This document shows, piece by piece, positions 1 through 6,424 of a DNA stretch of 6,527 bases. Within the stretch, counting starts at the first letter, position 1, and each line of letters begins with the position of its first letter. The notes under the pieces are model-generated. The model had not been told where the DNA came from and ran no database searches. It saw only the letters and a program-made list of their open reading frames with translations. This stretch comes from Auritidibacter sp. Marseille-P8566 (GTDB lineage: Bacteria; Bacteroidota; Bacteroidia; Flavobacteriales; Flavobacteriaceae), in NCBI GenBank assembly GCA_943325595.2, contig CALPQA020000107.1, positions 1 to 6,527 of the forward strand, in the 5' to 3' direction. Position numbers and translations under genes: made by a program.

Positions 1-1302
1 AATCCTGCTATTTCAAACGAGACTTTACAAGAAGCAAAAGCGAAGGCTGATGCCAATTCTATTCAAGTTTTTGCAAATAATTTGAGTCAATTATTGTTGG
101 CACCACCTTTAGGAGAAAAGCGAATTTTAGCCATTGATCCAGGATTCCGAAGCGGTTGCAAAATTGTTTGCTTGGACGAAAAAGGGGATTTATTATACAA
201 CGAAACCATTTATCCGCACGCGCCTCAAAAGGAAGATGCGATGGCGATGAAAAAAATCCGTTCAATGGTGAATTCCTATAAAATTGATGCTATTTCTATT
301 GGAAATGGAACCGCCTCAAGGGAAACAGAATTTTTTATAAAGAAAATTGCGTTTGACAAACCTGTTCAAGTTTTCATCGTTTCAGAAGCTGGAGCGTCGG
401 TTTATTCGGCTTCAAAAATTGCCAGAGAAGAGTTTCCAAATTATGACGTTACCGTGCGAGGTTCTGTTTCTATTGGGAGACGCCTTTCGGATCCGTTGGC
501 AGAATTAGTAAAAATTGACCCGAAAGCCATTGGCGTAGGCCAATACCAACACGATGTTGATCAGTCAAAATTAAAAGAAGAATTAGATACAACAGTAATT
601 CGTTGCGTGAATTCGGTAGGGGTAAATATCAATACCGCTTCGAAACATTTGTTGAGTTATGTGAGTGGCATTGGAGAGAAATTAGCTGAAAATATTGTGC
701 AATATCGCTCAGAAAATGGACCTTTTCAAGACCGAAAGCAGTTGAAAAAAGTACCGCGATTAGGAGAAAAAGCCTACCAGCAAGGCGCTGCATTTATTCG
801 GATTTCGAATGCTAAAAACCCATTGGATAATTCTGCGGTGCATCCTGAAGCCTACGGAATTGTCGAAAAAATGGCTAAAGATTTGAAATTGACGGTGCAC
901 GATTTGATTGCCAATAAAGAAAAAACAACTTTAATAAAACCAGAGAATTATATTACTTCAGAAATAGGATTATTGGGATTGAAAGACATTATAAAAGAGC
1001 TTGAAAAACCAGGTTTAGATCCACGAAAATCGGCAAAAGTTTTCGAATTTGACGCCAATGTAAAATCCATAAAAGACCTTAGAACAGGAATGATTTTACC
1101 TGGAATTGTGAATAACATTACCAATTTTGGTTGCTTCGTGGATGTTGGAATTAAGGAAAGTGGTTTGGTTCATATTTCACAACTTAAAGCAGGTTTTGTA
1201 AGCGATGTGAACGAAGTAGTTAAATTACACCAACACGTTCAAGTGAAAGTTACGGAAGTCGATGAAGATAGAAAACGAATTCAATTGACGATGATTATAT
1301 AA
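1..1302 (+). CDS. tex: Tex-family RNA-binding transcription accessory protein, C-terminal part (5' truncated by window edge)
   Basis: The reading frame is open from base 1 to the TAA at 1300-1302 (433 codons), so the gene starts outside the window; the TTG at 82 is internal. Tex proteins are usually roughly 700-780 residues, so about the last 55-60% is present. Visible domains by window codon: a YqgF/RNase H-like domain from about 41 (AIDPGFRSG, then GNGTASRETE and SEAGASVYSAS); a helix-hairpin-helix region at about 204-267 (SVGVNINTAS, VSGIGEKLAENIV, then a second HhH with FQDRKQLKKVPRLGEKAYQQ); and a C-terminal S1 RNA-binding domain at about 359-430 (GMILPGIVNNITNFGCFVDV, GLVHISQL, VKVTEVDEDRKRIQL). 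Tex is a cytoplasmic nucleic-acid-binding protein linked to transcription and RNA metabolism in other bacteria; its exact activity here is not readable. It ends directly in a strong terminator and converges with tatA. No frame damage is visible. Confidence 0.95.
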   Translation, partial: NPAISNETLQEAKAKADANSIQVFANNLSQLLLAPPLGEKRILAIDPGFRSGCKIVCLDEKGDLLYNETIYPHAPQKEDAMAMKKIRSMVNSYKIDAISIGNGTASRETEFFIKKIAFDKPVQVFIVSEAGASVYSASKIAREEFPNYDVTVRGSVSIGRRLSDPLAELVKIDPKAIGVGQYQHDVDQSKLKEELDTTVIRCVNSVGVNINTASKHLLSYVSGIGEKLAENIVQYRSENGPFQDRKQLKKVPRLGEKAYQQGAAFIRISNAKNPLDNSAVHPEAYGIVEKMAKDLKLTVHDLIANKEKTTLIKPENYITSEIGLLGLKDIIKELEKPGLDPRKSAKVFEFDANVKSIKDLRTGMILPGIVNNITNFGCFVDVGIKESGLVHISQLKAGFVSDVNEVVKLHQHVQVKVTEVDEDRKRIQLTMII

Positions 1303-1339
1303 AAAAAAGGCTTTTCATATTTGAAAAGCCTTTTTTTTT
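1301..1339. terminator. Bidirectional rho-independent terminator between tex and tatA
   Basis: Bases 1301-1317 pair perfectly with 1322-1338 (17 bp) around the 4-base loop TATT at 1318-1321. The core is AAGGCTTTTCA / TGAAAAGCCTT, flanked by an A-run on the left and a T-run on the right, so the hairpin is followed by a U-tract in either reading direction. It lies exactly between the convergent stop codons of tex (1300-1302) and tatA (1340-1338) and overlaps both. The sequence shows this directly; termination activity is inferred. Confidence 0.93.
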
Positions 1340-1511
1340 ATTTTGTTTCGTCTTCTTTTTTGTCAGCTGTTTGATTTTCTTTAGCTGCATTTTTGAATTC
1401 TTTGATTCCAGTTCCTAATCCTTTCATTAATTCTGGAATTTTTTTACCTCCAAACATTAACAAAATTACAGCAACGATTAAAATTATCTCTGTTGGTCCT
1501 AATCTTCCCAT
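1338..1511 (-). CDS. tatA: Sec-independent (twin-arginine) protein translocase subunit TatA
   Basis: A 57-residue protein read on the minus strand from the ATG at 1511-1509 to the TAA at 1340-1338. It has the full TatA layout: a short N-terminus (MGRLGPTE), one transmembrane helix at about residues 7-20 ([17 protein letters not shown] hydrophobic run starting at E8-I9), the hinge motif FGGKKIPEL at 20-28 (the family has FGxKKLPEL), an amphipathic helix at about 25-43 ([17 protein letters not shown]), and a charged, Lys/Glu-rich tail. TatA polymers form the pore-like or membrane-weakening part of the system that exports folded proteins with twin-arginine signals, together with TatC, which is not in this window. 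The length is at the short end but typical of Bacteroidota TatA. The start is supported by the conserved GPTE/GxxE beginning. No Shine-Dalgarno sequence is visible, as is usual in this phylum. The gene converges with tex and its stop lies in the shared terminator. Confidence 0.96.
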   Translation of the reverse strand: MGRLGPTEIILIVAVILLMFGGKKIPELMKGLGTGIKEFKNAAKENQTADKKEDETK

Positions 1512-1556
1512 GATACACTATTTTTTGCTTTCGCAAATTAATATTAAATTCTTTCA

Positions 1557-1564
1557 CAAAGATA
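1557..1564 (-). promoter_or_regulatory. Candidate -7 promoter element for tatA
   Basis: Read on the minus strand, this is TATCTTTG, a full match to the Bacteroidota -7 consensus TAnnTTTG, 45 bases upstream of the tatA ATG. No convincing -33 TTTG/TTG was found at the usual spacing, so this is a motif-and-position call only. Confidence 0.5.
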
Positions 1565-1699
1565 ATTAGAAAAATTGGTATTTCATTTCACTCATTAGTA
1601 AATATTTATGATTTGCCGTCCATGTTCAGATTTACCCTTAAATAATCGAAATTTAACAATGTCCTAAAATCACAAAGCCCAACATGCAACTTTTATCAT

Positions 1700-1707
1700 T
1701 ATATTTG
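1700..1707 (+). promoter_or_regulatory. Candidate -7 promoter element for the 1727-4602 gene cluster
   Basis: TATATTTG matches the Bacteroidota -7 consensus TAnnTTTG exactly and ends 19 bases before the ATG at 1727. Transcription would start only about 12-15 bases ahead of the gene, giving a very short leader. No clear -33 TTG is visible. The remainder of the 1512-1726 divergent intergenic region shows no RNA gene, repeat or further ORF. Confidence 0.55.
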
Positions 1708-1726
1708 TGATAATTATTGAATACCG

Positions 1727-2227
1727 ATGCCTGATAAATTGCAAAAAAGACAAATTATAAAGAAGAAATTATTTACAAAAAACCGATTGGTTATTTTAAA
1801 TGAAGACACTTTTGCAGAAATTTTTTCCTTACGCCTAACGTTAATGAATGTTTTCGTTGTGGCAACTATTGGGGCAATCTTGATTATTACTTTTACTACA
1901 TATGTAATTGCTTTTACGCCCTTACGGGAATATATTCCAGGTTATGCCTCAACAAAATTGCGACAAGAAGCTACTGAATTGGCCTTAAAATCAGATTCGT
2001 TGGCTTTGGCATTAAAGAAAAATGATGCCTATTTAAAATCAGTTGTCAAGGTTTTAAATGGCGATTTAGAATACGAAAAAATCAATAAAGATTCTATTTT
2101 ATCTTCCGATAATGTGGTGAATTCTATTGAAGATGATGCGCCTTCAAAAGCAGAATTGCAATTGAGAGAACAAGTTTTACAAGAAGAAAAAATGCTTTCT
2201 AAGGGAAATAAAAAGTCAAAAAAATAG
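1727..2227 (+). CDS. Membrane-anchored envelope protein resembling the N-terminal half of Bacteroidota M23-type peptidases, with no peptidase domain
   Basis: A 166-residue protein with a basic cytoplasmic N-terminus (1-25, many Lys/Arg), one hydrophobic segment at about 41-63 that should act as a single membrane anchor, and an extracytoplasmic part rich in charged and Ser/Leu residues (about 75-166), with coiled-coil-like heptads at 76-98 and 141-158, ending in NKKSKK. The stretches RLVILNEDTF (20-29) and FTPLREYIPGY (63-73) resemble, from memory, the N-terminal region of flavobacterial M23 family metallopeptidases encoded beside GH3-type genes. Those proteins continue into a LytM/M23 zinc domain with HxxxD and HxH motifs. 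None is present here: the frame stops at 2225-2227 and the next gene begins 4 bases later, leaving no room for a remnant. Annotation pipelines may call it 'peptidase' by homology, but it cannot be catalytic as read. A structural or regulatory envelope role is inference. Confidence 0.8.
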   Translation: MPDKLQKRQIIKKKLFTKNRLVILNEDTFAEIFSLRLTLMNVFVVATIGAILIITFTTYVIAFTPLREYIPGYASTKLRQEATELALKSDSLALALKKNDAYLKSVVKVLNGDLEYEKINKDSILSSDNVVNSIEDDAPSKAELQLREQVLQEEKMLSKGNKKSKK

Positions 2228-2231
2228 AAAA

Positions 2232-3719
2232 ATGTCTTTAAAATCTTTCTTGGCTAAAAAATTTGCGAAAAGCATTTATAGAAAAACTCAAACTTGGGCG
2301 AATAATCCTATAGAAACGCAGCAAAACGTTTTTAAAGAATTGGTTCGTCAAGCGAAAAACACGCAATTTGGTACTGACCATCATTTTGATTCCATAAAAA
2401 CATTCGAAGATTTCTCTAAAAATGTTCCCATTCGAGATTATGAAGCGTTAAAAACATACGTTGACAAAGTCGTTCAAGGCGAGGAAAACGTTCTTTGGAA
2501 AGGCAAGCCATTGTATTTTGCCAAAACATCGGGAACTACTTCTGGGGCAAAATATATTCCGTTAACCAAGGAATCGATGCCGTTTCACATTGAAGCCGCT
2601 CGAAACGCAATTCTGCATTATATTCATGAAACAGGCAAAGCCGATTTTGTAAACGGAAAAATGATATTTCTGCAAGGAAGCCCTATTTTAGAAGAAAAAA
2701 ACGGTATTCAGTTGGGAAGATTATCTGGAATTGTAGCCCATTTTGTTCCAAAATATTTACAAAAAAACCGAATGCCCACTTTTGAAACCAATTGCATAGA
2801 GGATTGGGAAACCAAAGTTGACGCCATTGTTGAAGAAACGTTCAATGAAGACATGACGGTTATTTCGGGCATTCCGTCTTGGGTGCAAATGTATTTTGAA
2901 AAATTACAACAAAAAGCCGATAAACCAGTTGGCGAACTTTTTAAAAACTTCAATTTATTCATTTATGGCGGCGTGAATTTTGAGCCTTATCGCGCTAAAT
3001 TTGAAAACCTGATAGGTAGAAAAGTAGATTCCATTGAATTATTTCCTGCTTCGGAAGGATTTTTCGCGTATCAAGATTCGCAGAAAGAAAAAGGAATGTT
3101 GCTGCTTTTAAATGCAGGAATTTTCTACGAGTTTATAAAGTCGGAAGAGTTTTATTCTGAAAATCCCAAACGATATACCATTGGCGAAGTTGAATTGAAT
3201 GTAAATTATGTGTTGATAATTTCAACAAATGCAGGACTTTGGGGCTATAATATTGGCGATACAGTGCAATTTACTTCCCTAAAACCCTATCGTGTGATTG
3301 TTTCGGGTCGTATCAAACATTATATTTCAGCTTTTGGGGAACACGTAATTGGAAAAGAGGTCGAATGTGCTATGAAAGCAGCAATGAAAGATACTGCTAT
3401 TCAAATAAACGAATTTACTGTGGCGCCACAAATTACGCCACTTGAAGGTTTGCCCTACCACGAATGGTTCATAGAATTTGAAAATGCACCGGAAAACATA
3501 GTTGCATTTGCGGAAGCGATAGATGCCGAAATGAGATTACAAAACACCTATTATGACGATTTGATTGCCGGGAAAGTGTTGCGGAAATTAGTCATTACGC
3601 CAGTTGCAAAAAACGGATTTCAAGAGTATATGAAATCCATCGGAAAATTAGGCGGACAAAATAAAATTCCGAGGTTGAGTAACGATAGAACGATTGCGGA
3701 TTTATTAAAAAGAGAATAA
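2232..3719 (+). CDS. GH3-family acyl-adenylating enzyme (GH3 auxin-responsive promoter family protein)
   Basis: A 495-residue cytoplasmic protein of full GH3 length. The adenylate-forming motifs are in order: a Ser/Thr/Gly-rich ATP-binding loop KTSGTTSGAK at 98-107; FPASEG at 271-276, matching the family's YxASE-type motif II; TNAGLWGYNIGDTVQF at 332-347, matching motif III, followed by the hinge-region GRIKHYISAFGEHV at 359-372; and a C-terminal GGQNKIPRL at 474-482 that resembles the conserved QYKxPR segment of plant GH3 proteins. Plant members adenylate a carboxylic acid (jasmonate, indole-acetate, benzoates) and join it to an amino acid. Bacterial members are common in Bacteroidota but their natural substrates are largely unknown, and the acyl substrate cannot be inferred here. 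It starts 4 bases after the preceding stop and is followed 4 bases later by the next gene, so it is almost certainly translated from a shared transcript. All core motifs look intact. Confidence 0.93.
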   Translation: MSLKSFLAKKFAKSIYRKTQTWANNPIETQQNVFKELVRQAKNTQFGTDHHFDSIKTFEDFSKNVPIRDYEALKTYVDKVVQGEENVLWKGKPLYFAKTSGTTSGAKYIPLTKESMPFHIEAARNAILHYIHETGKADFVNGKMIFLQGSPILEEKNGIQLGRLSGIVAHFVPKYLQKNRMPTFETNCIEDWETKVDAIVEETFNEDMTVISGIPSWVQMYFEKLQQKADKPVGELFKNFNLFIYGGVNFEPYRAKFENLIGRKVDSIELFPASEGFFAYQDSQKEKGMLLLLNAGIFYEFIKSEEFYSENPKRYTIGEVELNVNYVLIISTNAGLWGYNIGDTVQFTSLKPYRVIVSGRIKHYISAFGEHVIGKEVECAMKAAMKDTAIQINEFTVAPQITPLEGLPYHEWFIEFENAPENIVAFAEAIDAEMRLQNTYYDDLIAGKVLRKLVITPVAKNGFQEYMKSIGKLGGQNKIPRLSNDRTIADLLKRE

Positions 3720-3723
3720 AGAA

Positions 3724-4602
3724 ATGATGCAAGAAAAAAGACTTTGGTTGGTGTTGCTTTTAATGAGTTTTTATGTTTCTGCACAAACCAAAGGCGTTGT
3801 TGTAGACGAATCTGGGAAGCCAATTCCGTATGTGAATATTTGGGTTGAAAACGAGAATATTGGAACTACTTCTGAGGAAAATGGCGCGTATTCTATTACT
3901 GTTCCTCAGAATAAAAACTTGATTTTTTCACTTTTAGGTTTTGAAAAAAAGACCATAAAAGCATCAGAAGCCAATCGGGTAATGTTAAAAGAAATTGCCT
4001 TTCAATTAGATGAAGTGGTACTTTTGAAAAGATTTCAAACGAAAGAAAGAGAAATCGGGCAAATTGAAAATCCAATTCTCGTAGCGTTTGATAACGGACC
4101 TCGAATTGACGTCAAATTTTTCCCGTATTTTCCCGTTTATAAAAAAACAAAATTTCTTAAAGAAGTAACTATTTTTACCGACAGTAGAATAGACAAAGCA
4201 ACCGTGAAAATACATTTTTACTCCGTTGCCGAAAATGGTTATCCCGGTCAAGAACTTCTCACCAAAGACCTTATTGTCAATTTAAAAAAAGGCACGGTAA
4301 GAAACCGATTTGATTTAATGGATTTGAATTTAAAAATGCCTACAAACGGGCTATTTGTTGGTTTTGAAAAACTTATAATAGAAAAAAATAAGCTCGAAAA
4401 AACCATCACGGATTCTCAAACAAACAAGACACATATTCAAACAATATATTATCCTTTTGTGCTTTATAATTATGTGGAAAGACCTTTTTTATACACCTTT
4501 TCAGGAGGAAAATGGAACCGTCAAACCAATGTGAATTCTGCTAATCCATTGGAGAAAGCATCGGTAAACGAACCGGCTATAAATTTGGTATTAACCAACT
4601 AA
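3724..4602 (+). CDS. Secreted protein with CarboxypepD_reg-like (carboxypeptidase regulatory-like) domain
   Basis: A 292-residue protein. Residues 1-20 form a Sec signal peptide (basic MMQEKR, hydrophobic LWLVLLLMSF, then YVSA before Q21). A prealbumin-like beta-sandwich domain follows at about 22-105: KGVVVDESGKPIPYVNIWVE, then IGTTSEENGAYSITV, FSLLGFEKKTI and QLDEVVLLKR, the standard pattern of this domain in Bacteroidota outer-membrane and secreted proteins. Unlike SusC/TonB-dependent receptors there is no plug or barrel after it. Instead there is a second region of about 185 residues (108-292), rich in beta-strand-like and aromatic stretches (DVKFFPYFPVYKKTKFLKEV, VKIHFYSV), which I do not recognise as a named domain. 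There is no C-terminal sorting domain. ATG 3724 is used, but ATG 3727 is equally possible. The gene lies 4 bases after GH3 and probably belongs to its operon. The role is unknown; a periplasmic or outer-membrane-associated structural or binding protein is inferred. Confidence 0.88.
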   Translation: MMQEKRLWLVLLLMSFYVSAQTKGVVVDESGKPIPYVNIWVENENIGTTSEENGAYSITVPQNKNLIFSLLGFEKKTIKASEANRVMLKEIAFQLDEVVLLKRFQTKEREIGQIENPILVAFDNGPRIDVKFFPYFPVYKKTKFLKEVTIFTDSRIDKATVKIHFYSVAENGYPGQELLTKDLIVNLKKGTVRNRFDLMDLNLKMPTNGLFVGFEKLIIEKNKLEKTITDSQTNKTHIQTIYYPFVLYNYVERPFLYTFSGGKWNRQTNVNSANPLEKASVNEPAINLVLTN

Positions 4603-4615
4603 AATATAAAAACAG

Positions 4616-4623
4616 TACATTTG
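4616..4623 (+). promoter_or_regulatory. Candidate -7 promoter element for the 4646 gene
   Basis: TACATTTG matches the Bacteroidota -7 consensus TAnnTTTG and ends 22 bases before the ATG at 4646, within the 43-base gap after the preceding gene. A TTTG at 4584-4587 lies upstream, but the 28-base spacing is longer than expected for a -33 element. The motif suggests that this gene can be transcribed independently of the upstream cluster. Confidence 0.5.
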
Positions 4624-4645
4624 TGGGTTATAAAATAAAAACCAA

Positions 4646-6325
4646 ATGAAAGAAATTAAAAATATAGTGCGATCAAGAGCCCAAGAATCATCTAGTGCAG
4701 TAGAAAAATTATACATCACGATGCGCCATTTGTTCAATAGAGGTTTCTATAAGCCAATGGGAGTTTCTGGAGATACTTTGCGGGAAGCATTATTATTGTT
4801 GCGCCCAGAAATATATGGAACTATTGCCGATGAAAAAGTAGAATTAAACGGACTTTTATATGTTATAGAAAGGCTTCCAGTAGGAATTGAAGAATGCAGA
4901 TTTATTAATTTAACTTCGGATGAAGGTTATTCAAAATCACATTTCCAAGTAATTATTCCACCAAAAAGAAGGAGAAATTGTTACCGAATTGATGACGAAC
5001 AAATGAATGTTGAAATTACCCGAGGTCGATCTGATATTTATGATATTTTGACCCACCTGACTTTCATTTTCATCGAATCACACAAAATTAAAAACCGTGT
5101 TTTAATTGATGAAAGTGGTGAAGTTTCTCGCGATTGGCAAAAATTAGAGCAAGCCGTTTTATCCAATAAAAAATTAATTTTAACAGATAAAGAGAAAGCG
5201 ATTTCTCATACAGCAAATATTTTAGGAAGAACATTTGCGGAGGTTTTAGACATTTATGATGCTTTTGGAACTAAGGAAAAACCAGATCGTTTCTTGCATA
5301 TTATTTATTGGTTAGGAAAATTAGCCATCGAAGAAGTGGTTGATAACAACAAAAGAACAATCACATTTAGTCCCATTTTAAGAGAGAGATTAGGACACCA
5401 CATTCACGGAGAAATTTGGGCAACTAACATAAAAGAGGTGCTTAAAGCAAATGATTTATTAGACAGACCAATTCACGTTATCAGCGCGAATATGCACTCG
5501 GTGATGAATTCTATTTTTGCAACACATGTTTTAAAAACAAAATTCAAGGACAAATTGGATTTCTTTATTTTTGAGGAATTAAGCAAATCGGGCGCCGATG
5601 AGGTTCGGAATAAAGTAGAAGATTTCGCTAAATTACACGGAATGATTTCAATTCCGGATACTTCGGGAACCAATATTGATGTTCAAATTTTTGACACCGC
5701 CAAAATCGATTGGAATAAATCAGGATTTTCAAAAGCCAAAACAGACAATAAAAAACCAGTTATTATCGTTATGGACTATGCTTTTGGAGAACAAGCGTAT
5801 GAAACCATTGACGAATTGCTAAAACCCTACAAAAAAGACATTTTATTGAATGTTGAATCAGTTTCAATAATGGGTAAAGCAGGAATTCTTCAGGGAGGAA
5901 AAGGCGATATTATGATTCCGTCGGCACATATAAATGAGGGAACGGGAGATAATTATTTCTTTCAAAATGAATTGACAGCCGAAATGCTAGAAGGAAACGA
6001 TATTCCAGTTGTTGCGGGGCCTATGATTACAGTTTTAGGAACATCGTTGCAAAATAAAGATGTATTGAAGTTTTTTCATGAATCTACTTGGGGCGTAATT
6101 GGATTGGAAATGGAAGGGGCTTATTATCAGAAAGCAATTCAATCGGCTTCAAAAATTAGAAAAAGTATCAATCCAAACGTAAAGGTTAGGTATGCTTATT
6201 ATGCGTCGGATAATCCTCTGGAAACGGGAAGCACATTGGCTTCAGGTGGATTAGGAACAACAGGTGTAAAACCAACTTATTTGATTACAATTAAAATATT
6301 GGAACAAATTTTTAACGTTATTTAA
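4646..6325 (+). CDS. DUF6909-type protein with nucleoside-phosphorylase/AMP-nucleosidase-like C-terminal region
   Basis: A 559-residue soluble protein without signal peptide or membrane segments. I recall it as a conserved Bacteroidota family (probably the one named DUF6909), with no characterised function known to me. The N-terminal half (about 1-270) is mostly helical and unfamiliar, with a basic PPKRRRNCYR patch at 105-114. The C-terminal half has features of the nucleoside phosphorylase superfamily: a Gly-rich strand-loop SIMGKAGILQGGKGDIMIPS at 407-426, then GLEMEGAYYQKA at 486-497 (compare the superfamily's MEG/MES ribose-binding motif), and YYASDNPL at 518-525, where the Asp matches the position of the general-acid Asp that contacts the base in that superfamily. 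This supports cleavage or binding of a purine nucleoside or nucleotide, possibly like AMP nucleosidase, but the substrate is inferred. The ATG at 4646 sits 22 bases after a TAnnTTTG motif. The stop is followed 9 bases later by the start of the rearranged Wzz-like gene. Confidence 0.8.
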   Translation: MKEIKNIVRSRAQESSSAVEKLYITMRHLFNRGFYKPMGVSGDTLREALLLLRPEIYGTIADEKVELNGLLYVIERLPVGIEECRFINLTSDEGYSKSHFQVIIPPKRRRNCYRIDDEQMNVEITRGRSDIYDILTHLTFIFIESHKIKNRVLIDESGEVSRDWQKLEQAVLSNKKLILTDKEKAISHTANILGRTFAEVLDIYDAFGTKEKPDRFLHIIYWLGKLAIEEVVDNNKRTITFSPILRERLGHHIHGEIWATNIKEVLKANDLLDRPIHVISANMHSVMNSIFATHVLKTKFKDKLDFFIFEELSKSGADEVRNKVEDFAKLHGMISIPDTSGTNIDVQIFDTAKIDWNKSGFSKAKTDNKKPVIIVMDYAFGEQAYETIDELLKPYKKDILLNVESVSIMGKAGILQGGKGDIMIPSAHINEGTGDNYFFQNELTAEMLEGNDIPVVAGPMITVLGTSLQNKDVLKFFHESTWGVIGLEMEGAYYQKAIQSASKIRKSINPNVKVRYAYYASDNPLETGSTLASGGLGTTGVKPTYLITIKILEQIFNVI

Positions 6326-6334
6326 TTTTAGAAC

Positions 6335-6424
6335 ATGAGTCAGAACACAAACAATTCAGACAATCAAGAAATTGATTTATCAATGATTTCAGAATCATAC
6401 GCTTTATTTGTCATATCGAAGTAA
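6335..6424 (+). pseudogene. 5' end of a Wzz-like chain-length determinant gene, broken by an inversion junction
   Basis: The ATG at 6335 opens a 29-codon frame ending at TAA 6422-6424. Its first 19 residues, with a polar, Asn/Gln-rich MSQNTNNSDNQ followed by EIDLSMIS, are the typical start of flavobacterial polysaccharide chain-length determinant (Wzz/FepE/Etk N-terminal) proteins, in which EIDL is followed by a linker and a transmembrane helix. Here the family-like sequence stops near codon 19-20 (about 6390), and the last ten residues (ESYALFVISK) are antisense to the missing downstream part, which is found on the opposite strand. The short product is therefore not a natural small protein. 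The start lies 9 bases after the upstream stop, so the intact gene would be co-transcribed with it. Family assignment rests on remembered family pattern rather than a search. Confidence 0.7.

Noticed and set aside
82..84. TTG as the start codon of the first gene
   Set aside because: The frame is open upstream to base 1 with Tex-like sequence, so the gene is simply cut by the window edge.
1512..1726. Possible small RNA or riboswitch in the divergent intergenic region
   Set aside because: No strong hairpin with a T-run and no recognisable riboswitch core was seen; only promoter-like motifs are supportable.
2708..2962. Minus-strand open frame inside the GH3 gene
   Set aside because: It is antisense to conserved GH3 coding sequence, has no recognisable protein pattern and no promoter or start context. 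The same holds for the minus-strand frames at 59-265, 3620-3823, 4006-4251 and 5473-5673.
3724..4602. TonB-dependent receptor (SusC-like) because of the CarboxypepD_reg-like domain
   Set aside because: The protein is only 292 residues and has no plug or beta-barrel region.
4603..4645. Terminator between the 3724 gene and the 4646 gene
   Set aside because: The gap is A-rich but contains no stable GC-containing hairpin followed by a T-run.
6335..6424. A genuine 29-residue small protein
   Set aside because: Its first 19 residues match the start of a longer protein family and its last ten are antisense to that family's next segment, so it is a rearrangement product.
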